Positions 17,521-25,263 of a DNA stretch of 41,755 nt are shown one piece after another. This DNA is from Coriobacteriaceae bacterium. Its GTDB lineage: Bacteria > Actinomycetota > Coriobacteriia > Coriobacteriales > Coriobacteriaceae. Position 1 is the stretch's first letter, and each line of letters begins with the position of its first letter. A program made the position numbers and the translations under genes. The notes under the pieces were generated by a model, which was not told the origin of the DNA, did no database searches, and was given only the letters and a program-made list of their open reading frames with translations. Location of the stretch: positions 1-41,755 of the forward strand of contig CABIZD010000016.1 in NCBI GenBank assembly GCA_902363125.1, in the 5' to 3' direction.

Positions 17521-17601
17521 CGATACATACTGTCTGGCGAATCGTTTGTCAATGAATTCGGTGAACGGTAGTAAATACCGTTCAAGCGTATGTATGTATC
17601 G
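17521..17601 (+). promoter_or_regulatory. Nested inverted repeats in the siaE leader/promoter region
   Basis: CGATACATAC (17521-17530) is the exact reverse complement of GTATGTATCG (17592-17601). Inside lies a second perfect repeat, TGAACGGTA (17562-17570) with TACCGTTCA (17576-17584), and a 5-bp pair CGAAT/ATTCG (17538-17542 with 17556-17560). As RNA this could fold into a three-way junction; as DNA the 9-bp repeat with a 5-nt spacer is a typical operator. The rest of the 365-bp gene-free stretch from 17356 to 17720 contains no convincing ORF. A possible promoter, TTGGGT (17624) and TATATA (17646) with a 16-nt spacer, would place the repeats upstream of transcription and favour the operator reading. 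Confidence 0.5.
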
Positions 17602-17720
17602 GTCGCCGAGCGCGGCACCTCAGTTGGGTTCGTCGGTAGGTAAGGTATATATCGTCCGCAAGTTGCGCGGGGGCAAGTCTAGGTGCTCCCGGGTAAGATT
17701 CTCTATTGATAGGAGAAGAC

Positions 17721-19334
17721 ATGGCCATCATCAACAAGGGTATGTCCAGGCGTTCGTTCCTCGGCCTCACCGGCAGCGTCGCTGCTGTCGCAGGGCTTGG
17801 TCTCACCGGCTGCGGTGGCAGCTCCAACGACGAGGGTTCCGCTTCCGGTTCCGCCGATTCCGCCAACCGTGGCGGCGGTGTGATTACCGCTGGTTCCGCT
17901 TACGCTCCGTCCAGCTTCGATCCCGCCAGCACCGGCTCCGCTGTGGGCCTGGGTGCTAACTGGCACGTCGTCGAGGGTCTCTACGGCATCGATTACCACG
18001 ACTACAGCACCTTCAACGAGCTCGCCACCGACGATCCCAAGTCCGTGGACGACACTACCTTCGAGGTCACCATCCGCAAGGGCGCCAAGTTCTCCGATGG
18101 TACCGAGGTCACTGCTGACGACGTCGTCGCTTCCTACACCGCTTGCGCTGCTTCCGCTACCTATGCTCCGTTCTTCCAGCCCTTCGAGTCCATCGAGGCC
18201 AAGGATGCCAGCACTGTAACGGTCAAGACCAAGGTCCCCAACTTCTCCCTGCTCAAGGATCGTCTGGCCATCATCCGTGTTACCCCGGCTACTCAGTCCG
18301 AGGAGGATCGCGCCAAGCAGCCGATCGGTTCCGGCCCCTGGATGTACGACTCTATCTCCGATACCGAGATCACCCTGGTTCCCAACCCCGAGTACAACGG
18401 TGAGTATGCTGCCGAGGATAAGAAGATCCAGTACAGCATCCTGACCGACCCCACCGCTCGCGTTACCGCCCAGCAGGAAGGCTCCACGCTCGTTATGGAG
18501 CTCGTCACCGCTGACGCCGTCGACCAGCTCGAGAGCGCTGGCTGCAAGATCGACAACGTCCAGGGCTTCGGCACCCGCTTCATCATGTTCAACGTCGCCA
18601 AGGAGCCTTGGAACAACGTCAAGGTCCGTCAGGCCGTCATGTACGCGCTCGACACCGAGAAGATGATCACCAACACCTTCGCCGGCCTTGCCACCGCTGC
18701 CAGCTGCTACCTGCCCAAGAGCTTCACCAACTATCATGAGGCTTCCACGGTGTACAAGACCGACGCCAAGAAGGCCAAGAAGCTCATCGAGGAGTCCGGC
18801 ATCACCCCGGGTGCCATCACCCTGCGTACCACCGACAACGAGCAGATTAAGGGCATGGCCGCCCAGGTCAAGAACGACCTCGACGCTCTCGGCTTCGAGG
18901 TGACCATCCAGACCGATACCTCGCCGGCCACCTACGCTGCCATCGACGGCGGCGAGGCCTACGATATCCTCCTTGCCCCTGGCGATCCTTCCTGCTTCGG
19001 CGCCGACCCCGACCTGCTGCTCAACTGGTGGTACGGCGACAACGTCTGGATGCAGACCCGTTGCCCGTGGAAGGAGTCCGCTGAGTGGCAGAAGCTCCAC
19101 AGTCTCATGGACGAGGCTCTTGCCGCCGAGGGCGACGAGCAGCAGAAGAAGTGGAACGAGTGCTTCGACATCATTGCCGACAACGCCGTTCTGTACCCCG
19201 TTGTCCACGTCAAGACCGTCTCCGCTTCCTGGGACGATCCGTCCACCGCGCCCAACGGCGAGGCCCTCGATGGCTTCAAGGGCATCGGCACGACGAGCAT
19301 GTCCTTCAGGGGCGTCGCGACCGTCAAGGCCTAA
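17721..19334 (+). CDS. Tat-exported lipoprotein, substrate-binding protein of sialic acid ABC importer (SBP family 5)
   Basis: A 537-residue extracellular solute-binding protein of the peptide/nickel type. The N-terminus has a twin-arginine motif SRRSFLGL (9-16), a hydrophobic stretch, and a lipobox LTGC with C31 as the lipidated residue. A Gly/Ser-rich linker then leads to the mature protein. SBP_bac_5 landmarks include FEVTIRKGAKFSDGTEVTADDV and VRQAVMYALDTEKM. Sialic acid specificity is inferred from the downstream nanA, nanK and nanE and from known sialic acid importers of this class (SatABCD, SiaEFGI). Peptide binding is the main alternative. ATG at 17721 follows AGGAGA by 4 nt. A hairpin between this gene and the permease gene would favour higher expression of the binding protein. 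Confidence 0.75.
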   Translation: MAIINKGMSRRSFLGLTGSVAAVAGLGLTGCGGSSNDEGSASGSADSANRGGGVITAGSAYAPSSFDPASTGSAVGLGANWHVVEGLYGIDYHDYSTFNELATDDPKSVDDTTFEVTIRKGAKFSDGTEVTADDVVASYTACAASATYAPFFQPFESIEAKDASTVTVKTKVPNFSLLKDRLAIIRVTPATQSEEDRAKQPIGSGPWMYDSISDTEITLVPNPEYNGEYAAEDKKIQYSILTDPTARVTAQQEGSTLVMELVTADAVDQLESAGCKIDNVQGFGTRFIMFNVAKEPWNNVKVRQAVMYALDTEKMITNTFAGLATAASCYLPKSFTNYHEASTVYKTDAKKAKKLIEESGITPGAITLRTTDNEQIKGMAAQVKNDLDALGFEVTIQTDTSPATYAAIDGGEAYDILLAPGDPSCFGADPDLLLNWWYGDNVWMQTRCPWKESAEWQKLHSLMDEALAAEGDEQQKKWNECFDIIADNAVLYPVVHVKTVSASWDDPSTAPNGEALDGFKGIGTTSMSFRGVATVKA

Positions 19335-19394
19335 GACTCGCTTGAGTCATATGTAGGGCGTCGGTCGTAAGGCAACGTCCTCATAGTTGAAACA

Positions 19395-19428
19395 AAGACC
19401 CGGGCGGCAACGATGTCGCTCGGGTCTT
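19395..19428 (+). promoter_or_regulatory. Stem-loop between binding-protein and permease genes
   Basis: AAGACCCGGGC (19395-19405) pairs with GCTCGGGTCTT (19418-19428), 11 bp with one wobble. There is no T tract, so it is more likely an mRNA-stabilising or attenuating structure than a full terminator. Confidence 0.6.
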
Positions 19429-19489
19429 GTAATGAGTATCCGTACTCATATACCAGTTGGTCCTACCGACAAAAGAAAGGGGAGAGAAC

Positions 19490-20446
19490 GTGAACAACTT
19501 GCTACGTTTGATTGGAAGGCGTCTTGTGGCGCTGCCGATCATGGCATTGGGCGTCACCGTCCTGGTGTTCTTCCTTATGTCGTTCTCCAAGACCGACCCC
19601 GCCTACACGGCGTTGGGTGACGGTGCCTCGCCCGAGGCGGTTGCCGAGTACCATGAGAAGTATGGTCTGGACGACCCCTGGCCCGTGCGCTACGTGCGCT
19701 ATATGGGCGATTTGATTCATGGCGACATGGGCACCTATGGTGCTGCTCGCAACTCCGTTGCCAAGCGCATCTCCACGGCCCTGCCCGTCACGATGCAGCT
19801 GACCTTCATCGGTCTTGCCATCGGCGCGGTCGTTTCGTTTTTACTCGGCGTCATCGCGGCACTGTATCGCGATAAATGGCCGGACCAAGTGATCCGCGTC
19901 TTCTCCATCGCCGGCTTGGCAACCCCGTCGTTCTGGCTTGCCGTTCTGTTGATTCTGCTGTTCTCTTCCTACCTTAAGGTGCTTCCGGCGTCCGGTGCTC
20001 TGCCTCACTTCACCACCAACCCGGCTGGCTATCTGGGACGTATGATCATGCCCGCCATTGCTCTTGCCTTCCCGCTGACAGGTCAGATGACTCGTATCGT
20101 GCGTACGGCCATGGTCGAGGAGCTCGACAAGGACTATGTCCGTATGGCTCGCGGCGCCGGCGTTCCCGAGAAGGTCGTCGTCGGCATCAACGTACTTCGC
20201 AATGCGCTGATCACCCCGGTCACCACCCTCGGTCTTAAGATCGGTTACCTCATGGGCGGCGCCGTCGTCATCGAGGTTATCTTCAACCTCCCCGGCATGG
20301 GCACCGCGATCCTGCAGGGCGTTCAGGGCAACGAGGCGAACCTGGTTCAGGGCGTCGTCATCGTCGTTGCTCTTGCCTTCATCATCATCAACATCGTGGT
20401 TGACATGCTCTACCTGCTCATCAACCCGCGCATCAGGACGGTGTAG
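19490..20446 (+). CDS. ABC importer permease (OppB/DppB type) of the nan locus
   Basis: A 318-residue integral membrane permease of the BPD_transp_1 family, with about six transmembrane helices. The N-terminus (LIGRRLVALPIMALGVTVLVF) is typical of DppB/OppB proteins. The EAA loop, which contacts the ATPases, is visible as MVEELDKDYVRMARGAGVPEK. The start is GTG at 19490 after a GGGGAGA ribosome binding site; an in-frame ATG at 19457 precedes that site and is unlikely. It lies 3 bp before the fused permease-ATPase gene, in the same operon. It would pair with the permease half of that fusion to form the channel. Confidence 0.88.
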   Translation: MNNLLRLIGRRLVALPIMALGVTVLVFFLMSFSKTDPAYTALGDGASPEAVAEYHEKYGLDDPWPVRYVRYMGDLIHGDMGTYGAARNSVAKRISTALPVTMQLTFIGLAIGAVVSFLLGVIAALYRDKWPDQVIRVFSIAGLATPSFWLAVLLILLFSSYLKVLPASGALPHFTTNPAGYLGRMIMPAIALAFPLTGQMTRIVRTAMVEELDKDYVRMARGAGVPEKVVVGINVLRNALITPVTTLGLKIGYLMGGAVVIEVIFNLPGMGTAILQGVQGNEANLVQGVVIVVALAFIIINIVVDMLYLLINPRIRTV

Positions 20447-20449
20447 ATT

Positions 20450-22465
20450 ATGGTAAAGATTCGAGAGAAACAAACCGAGCAGCTCGAGAAGGCTGCCTCC
20501 AAGGGGCTCAAGCTCGGTGGCTGGAAGAAGATGACGCTGTCTTCTAAGATTGCCGCCGTCGTGTTGGTGCTGGTCGCCCTGACTGCGATTCTGGCACCCC
20601 TTCTTGCCCCCTATAGCCCGGTCGAGATCTTTACGGCTCGCCAGGCTCCCGGCAACGGATTTATCTTCGGTACCGACGATAAGGGCCGCGATATTCTGTC
20701 GCGTATGCTCTACGGTGGTCGTTACTCGCTGATTATCGGCTTTGGCGCCACTGCGATGGCTCTGGTCTGCGGCTCGGTCGTGGGCGCCCTTGCAGCGGTT
20801 TCGCGCAAGGCCGTCTCCGAGACGATCATGCGTATCCTGGACATCATCATGTCCATCCCGGGCATCGCCCTCGCGGCCGTCTTCGTCTCCATCCTGGGCA
20901 ACTCCGTGCCGTCGATCATCTTCGCCATCGGCTTTATGTACACTCCGCAGATTGCCCGTATCGTGCGCGCCAACATCGTGTCCGAGTACGGCGAGGACTA
21001 TGTCCGCGCGGTCATCGTTTCCGGCGCCAAGGCTCCGTGGATTTTGATCAAGCATGTTCTGCGTAACTGCATCGCCCCGATCATGGTCTTCACCGTTACC
21101 CTGGTCGCCGACGCCATCATCTTCGAGGCCTCGCTGACCTTCATCGGCGCTGGTATCCAGGAGCCCACCGCTACCTGGGGCAACATCCTCGCCGACGCCC
21201 GCGGCGGTGTGCTCGCCGGCCGTTGGTGGCAGGCGCTGTTCCCGGGCCTGGCCATCATGATCACCTGCCTGGCGCTCAACATCCTCTCCGAGGGCATTAC
21301 CGACGCCATGGCCGCTGCTCCCTCCGCCGCCCTGGATCCGACCGATTCCTCCAAGCGTCGCGAGGCCGACCTGCTGGTCTCCGACCCCGTTCGCGCCTAC
21401 AAGGAGCAGGCCCAGTCCCTCTCCGCTCGCCTTGGCGCCCTGCGCGATGTCGAGCTCAAGCGTGACGATCGCCATGTGCCCGACGAGTCTGTCGAACCGA
21501 TTCTCTCGGTCCGTGACTTCTGCATTCAGTTTGAGCATCACGGTGATATCAACGTCGTCGACCATGTCAACTTTGACGTCCGCCCTGGTCAGACTATGGG
21601 CCTGGTGGGCGAGTCCGGTTGCGGTAAGTCCATCACCACGCTGGCCATCATGGGCCTGACCGACGATGACGAGCACCTTTCCGGCGAGGTCCTCTGGGAG
21701 GGCCGTGACCTGCTCAAGATGAGCAAGAAGGAGTGGTTCGGCCTCCGCGGTACCGATATCGCTATGGTCTATCAGGACGCCCTGTCCTCGCTCAACCCCT
21801 CCATGCTCATCTCTGCCCAGATGAAGCAGCTCACCAAGCGCGGCGGTACCCGCAGCGCCGAGGAACTCCTGGAGCTCGTGGGCCTCGACCCCAAGCGTAC
21901 GCTCGAGAGCTACCCGCACGAGCTTTCCGGTGGCCAGCGTCAGCGTGTTCTGATCGCTATGGCCCTTACCCGCGACCCCAAGCTGGTCATCTGCGACGAG
22001 CCCACGACCGCTCTGGACGTTACCGTCCAGAAGCAGGTCATCAAGCTGCTCAACGACCTTCAGGCCAAGCTCGGCTTTGCCATGATCTTCGTCTCGCATG
22101 ACCTGGCGCTGGTCGCCGAGGTCGCCCATAACATCACGGTGATGTACGCCGGTCAGGTTATCGAGCAGGCGCCCACCAAGGAGCTGCTCACCAACCCGAT
22201 CCACGAGTACACCCGCGGTCTTCTGGGTTCCGTTCTGTCCATCGAGAGCGGTTCGGGCCGCCTGCACCAGGTGCCCGGCGCCGTTCCGAGCCCGCGCGAT
22301 TTCCCCAAGGGCGATCGCTTCGCGCCCCGCTCGAGCCATCCGCGTATTGGCCTGGACACCCGTCCGGTCTTCAAGCGCGTGCCCGGCACCGAGCACTTCT
22401 ATTCCGAGCTCCCCGACGAGGTGCTCAAGGCAAATGGTTTGACCCCTCACGCGGAGGTGATGTAG
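20450..22465 (+). CDS. Fused ABC importer permease-ATPase (OppC-OppD fusion)
   Basis: A 671-residue protein joining two subunits that are normally separate. Residues 1 to about 290 are an OppC/DppC-type permease: GTDDKGRDILSRMLYGGR, six hydrophobic helices, and an EAA loop around VSEYGEDYVRAVIVSGAKAP. A hydrophilic linker of about 55 residues follows. From about 345 an OppD-type ATPase has Walker A GESGCGKS (about 387), signature LSGGQRQR (about 491), Walker B LVICDEP and a D/H-loop region. The reading frame is uninterrupted and the linker is not repetitive, so this is a real fusion rather than an assembly error. The same architecture is reported, as I recall, for the sialic acid importer SiaG of Corynebacterium. 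The next gene starts directly after its stop codon. Confidence 0.9.
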   Translation: MVKIREKQTEQLEKAASKGLKLGGWKKMTLSSKIAAVVLVLVALTAILAPLLAPYSPVEIFTARQAPGNGFIFGTDDKGRDILSRMLYGGRYSLIIGFGATAMALVCGSVVGALAAVSRKAVSETIMRILDIIMSIPGIALAAVFVSILGNSVPSIIFAIGFMYTPQIARIVRANIVSEYGEDYVRAVIVSGAKAPWILIKHVLRNCIAPIMVFTVTLVADAIIFEASLTFIGAGIQEPTATWGNILADARGGVLAGRWWQALFPGLAIMITCLALNILSEGITDAMAAAPSAALDPTDSSKRREADLLVSDPVRAYKEQAQSLSARLGALRDVELKRDDRHVPDESVEPILSVRDFCIQFEHHGDINVVDHVNFDVRPGQTMGLVGESGCGKSITTLAIMGLTDDDEHLSGEVLWEGRDLLKMSKKEWFGLRGTDIAMVYQDALSSLNPSMLISAQMKQLTKRGGTRSAEELLELVGLDPKRTLESYPHELSGGQRQRVLIAMALTRDPKLVICDEPTTALDVTVQKQVIKLLNDLQAKLGFAMIFVSHDLALVAEVAHNITVMYAGQVIEQAPTKELLTNPIHEYTRGLLGSVLSIESGSGRLHQVPGAVPSPRDFPKGDRFAPRSSHPRIGLDTRPVFKRVPGTEHFYSELPDEVLKANGLTPHAEVM

Positions 22466-23293
22466 ATGAGCGAGACCGCAGTCAACGGCGTCGAGCCGAT
22501 CATCTTCCTTGATGACGTCCACGTCACCTTTAGGACCCGTACCGGCTCGATTCTGCACCCCAACCTGGTTCACGCCGTCCAGGGTGTAACGATTAGGCTC
22601 ATGCCCGGTCAGACGATCGGCATCGTCGGCGAGTCCGGTTGCGGTAAGTCCACCACCGCCAACGTCATGTGCGGCCTGCAGGCCCCCACGAGCGGCAAGG
22701 TCTACTTTAAGGGCAAGGACGTAACCAAGCGTACCGCCGAGGACCGTCGCCACATGGGCCGTGTCATCTCGGTCGTGTTCCAGAATCCGGCTACGGCGCT
22801 CAATCCCCGCATGGTCGTTCGCGAGCAGCTGCTCGACCCCATGCGCGTCCACAACCTGGGTACCGAGGCCGAGCAGGAGAAGCGCGTCAAGGAGCTCCTG
22901 GAGCTCACCGGTCTGCCCAGCTCCGCCGCCGAGGTTCTTCCCGGCCAGCTTTCGGGCGGCCAGCGCCAGCGCGTCGCAATTGCCCGTGCCCTGTCGTTGA
23001 ACCCCGATGCCATCATCGCCGACGAGCCCACCTCGGCTCTGGACGTTTCGGTCCGCGCGCAGATTCTGAACCTGCTGACCGACCTTAAGAAGGAGCTCGG
23101 CCTGGCCATGGTGTTCATCAGCCATGACATCCAGACGGTCCGCTATATCTCTGACGACATCATCGTTATGAATGGCGGCAAGATCGTCGAGCAGGGCGAG
23201 GCCAAGCAGGTCTTCCAGCACCCTCAGGACCCCTACACCAAGATGCTGCTCGGTGCTGCGCCGTCGCTGCTGCATCCCAAGCTCGGCGAGTAG
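22466..23293 (+). CDS. ABC importer ATPase (OppF/DppF type) of the nan locus
   Basis: A 275-residue ATPase partner for the fused permease-ATPase. Walker A is GESGCGKS (about 54-61), the signature is LSGGQRQR, Walker B is AIIADEP, and the H-loop is FISHD. It ends after the YTKMLLGAAPSLL segment and lacks the Cys-containing C-terminal oligopeptide-transporter extension that both ATPases of the second transporter (39442-41561) keep. ATG at 22466 abuts the TAG of the upstream gene. This completes the importer: binding protein, two permease units and two ATPase units in four genes. Confidence 0.9.
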   Translation: MSETAVNGVEPIIFLDDVHVTFRTRTGSILHPNLVHAVQGVTIRLMPGQTIGIVGESGCGKSTTANVMCGLQAPTSGKVYFKGKDVTKRTAEDRRHMGRVISVVFQNPATALNPRMVVREQLLDPMRVHNLGTEAEQEKRVKELLELTGLPSSAAEVLPGQLSGGQRQRVAIARALSLNPDAIIADEPTSALDVSVRAQILNLLTDLKKELGLAMVFISHDIQTVRYISDDIIVMNGGKIVEQGEAKQVFQHPQDPYTKMLLGAAPSLLHPKLGE

Positions 23294-23309
23294 CCTCGCT
23301 TTCCCTCCC

Positions 23310-23337
23310 GTGCGCCCGGTTCCCTTGCCGGGCGCAC
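23310..23337 (+). promoter_or_regulatory. GC-rich intercistronic stem-loop after the transporter genes
   Basis: GTGCGCCCGG (23310-23319) is perfectly complementary to CCGGGCGCAC (23328-23337) around an 8-nt loop. There is no T tract. It could protect the transporter part of the mRNA from 3' decay or reduce read-through into the catabolic genes. Confidence 0.6.
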
Positions 23338-23373
23338 CTCCGTTGCGATTTCGAAAGGTTGGGTTCACGAGCC

Positions 23374-24351
23374 ATGCCAAGTGCTCAGGAGCTACAACAG
23401 CAATTTGGTGGGTATCGGGGCGCCATGCCCCGTCCATCAGATTTCGATCTCTTTTGGAAGGACCGCATGGCCGAGGCCGACGCCGTCGGGCTTGACTATG
23501 CGATCGAGACGGCATCGGTCACCGATGCCGTGACCTGTCAGCTTTTCGACCTCTGGTATACCGGCATGTGTGGCGCTCGCCTGCATGCCAAGTACCTTAA
23601 ACCCGTCTCGGACGAGCCCGTGCCATTGGTACTTCAGTTCCATGGGTATCCGGGTGCAAGCCGCAGCTGGTTTGAGCAGGCGTCGTTTGCGGGCATGGGC
23701 ATGGCACTCATCGCCCTCGACTGCCCCGGCCAAGGAGGTCCCTCCGAGGACATTGGTGGATTTGAGGGCACAACGGTCGCGGGCCATATCGTCGCCGGTA
23801 TCGATGGCGATCCGGCCAACCTCTACTATGTCCGCTTGCACCAAGATATTCGCATCCTGTGCCGCATCGTTCGCGAGCTCGAGGGCATCGATCTTGCCCG
23901 TGTGTTTGTGAACGGCGCGTCGCAGGGCGGCGGTTTGGGCATTGCGACCTGTGCACTTAACAGCGAGCTTATCAATCGCGCCGCCATCCTCTATCCCTTC
24001 CTGTCGGATTTCCGCCTGGTCTGGGATTTGGATGCCGACGACATTGCCTACGAGGGCCTGCGCTATTGGTCTCGCTGGTTTGACGAGGACTCGACTCGTA
24101 TCGACGAAGCCTATGCCAAGCTGGCGTACTTCGATTCCAAGAACTTTGCCCCTATGGTCAAATGCCCCGTGCTGTTTGGCACCGGCACAGCCGATACCGT
24201 CTGTCCGCCAGCGACGCAGTTTGCGGTCTATAACAACCTGACCTGTGAAAAGCGTCATGAGTTCTTTGAAGGCTTTGGCCACGAGGAGATTCAGGATTTT
24301 GACGATCTGATCATTCCGTTTTTCTGCAAGGGAGGGGAGGCTCATGTCTAA
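23374..24351 (+). CDS. Acetylxylan esterase/cephalosporin-C deacetylase-family hydrolase
   Basis: A 325-residue alpha/beta hydrolase of the AXE1 family (carbohydrate esterase family 7 type). The N-terminus has the family's PSDFDLFW motif. The oxyanion region is FHGYPG, the nucleophile elbow is GASQGGG with Ser as nucleophile, the acid is Asp in GTADTVCPP, and the base is His in GFGHEEI. CE7 enzymes remove acetyl groups from sugars. Given the neighbours, an O-acetyl sialic acid esterase is a reasonable inference but not shown. There is no signal peptide, so it acts on imported substrate. ATG at 23374 is chosen; GAAAGG is 15 nt upstream, rather far, and TTG at 23359 is an alternative. It overlaps the next gene by 8 bp. 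Confidence 0.85.
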   Translation: MPSAQELQQQFGGYRGAMPRPSDFDLFWKDRMAEADAVGLDYAIETASVTDAVTCQLFDLWYTGMCGARLHAKYLKPVSDEPVPLVLQFHGYPGASRSWFEQASFAGMGMALIALDCPGQGGPSEDIGGFEGTTVAGHIVAGIDGDPANLYYVRLHQDIRILCRIVRELEGIDLARVFVNGASQGGGLGIATCALNSELINRAAILYPFLSDFRLVWDLDADDIAYEGLRYWSRWFDEDSTRIDEAYAKLAYFDSKNFAPMVKCPVLFGTGTADTVCPPATQFAVYNNLTCEKRHEFFEGFGHEEIQDFDDLIIPFFCKGGEAHV

Positions 24352-25195
24352 GTGCGAGAGCAATGTCAATGAGCTGATTGTCTCCGACCTTGTGGGGATT
24401 CCCGGAACGGTCTCGTCAAGGCTCGCTGATTTCCGGGATTGGCGCGGTGATGCTTCTGCGGATGTTTCCGAATTAGAGATAGCCGCTTCGGACCTTGAGG
24501 TTTGCGGGCCGAGTATTACGGCGATCGATTTCGCCAATCCGTATGCCCGCTACTCCGAGGTTTCCTTTGAGCTTGGTGGCGATGTGGTCCACGCACGTTT
24601 GATCGAGCCTGCCGGTCGCGCCCGAGCATCCGAGCTTGTGCCGCTATGTCTGATGTTTCACGACATCGACCGACCCGTGCGGGGATGGCATCACATGACG
24701 AGGTTTGCGGCCATGGGATATGCCGTGCTTGCGCTGGACGATGAGGCGATTGGATCCAGCGAGCTGCAGCAGGGGATTGCCTCTCCTGCTTTTGTCAAGC
24801 GCGTCCGTTGGGGTTGCGCGATGGCGAAGGTGGCGCGCAATCTTGATGGCGTGGACCCCGACCGCATCTTTGCATGGGGCGAGGGCCTTGGCGGCGGAGT
24901 CGCGCTGGCGGTTTCTGCTCTGGACGAGCGGGGCCTCGCCTGCACGGCGGTTGCCAATCCAATTCCCGGTGGCCTCGAGGCGTTGTCGTCTCGGGTGCGT
25001 GGATCGGTGCTCATGGGCACATCGCTCATGGATGCCGTGAGTGATCCCAAGGGCCAGTTTGCCGTATTCAACGGTCTTGAGTGTGACCGGAGGCATATCA
25101 TCTATGCCAAATACGCTCATGAGCGCATCAACGCGTTCGAAAACGAAGTCATCGACTTTTTTAACCAAACGTTCTACCCGTGTTCTTTGGCCTAG
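24344..25195 (+). CDS. AXE1-like protein lacking the catalytic serine (pseudo-esterase)
   Basis: A 283-residue paralogue of the preceding esterase, overlapping it by 8 bp and preceded by a strong GGGAGGGGAGG ribosome binding site. The C-terminal blocks align well: QFAVFNGLECDRRH against QFAVYNNLTCEKRH in its neighbour. The nucleophile elbow reads WGEGLGGG where the neighbour has NGASQGGG, so the catalytic Ser is Gly (codon GGC). The oxyanion motif FHGYPG is changed to FHDIDR. The Asp (GTSLMDAV) and His (KYAHERI) positions are kept. The frame is intact with normal codon use, so it is not an obvious decaying pseudogene. A binding, regulatory or heterodimer role, or chemistry other than esterase, is possible. 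Sialic acid relevance is inferred from location. Confidence 0.75.
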   Translation: MSKCESNVNELIVSDLVGIPGTVSSRLADFRDWRGDASADVSELEIAASDLEVCGPSITAIDFANPYARYSEVSFELGGDVVHARLIEPAGRARASELVPLCLMFHDIDRPVRGWHHMTRFAAMGYAVLALDDEAIGSSELQQGIASPAFVKRVRWGCAMAKVARNLDGVDPDRIFAWGEGLGGGVALAVSALDERGLACTAVANPIPGGLEALSSRVRGSVLMGTSLMDAVSDPKGQFAVFNGLECDRRHIIYAKYAHERINAFENEVIDFFNQTFYPCSLA

Positions 25196-25263
25196 ACGGC
25201 CTGGACACTGCCAACAAGAGTGGGTGGCATAGGGCCGCCCGCCAGACAACTAAGGAGATTCTT

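Noticed and set aside
19841..23515. A 1224-codon open frame on the minus strand across the nan transporter genes
   Set aside because: It lies entirely opposite genes with clear ABC transporter motifs and has a low-complexity, Asp/Gly/His-rich composition typical of the antisense of GC-rich coding DNA. No family motif is visible.
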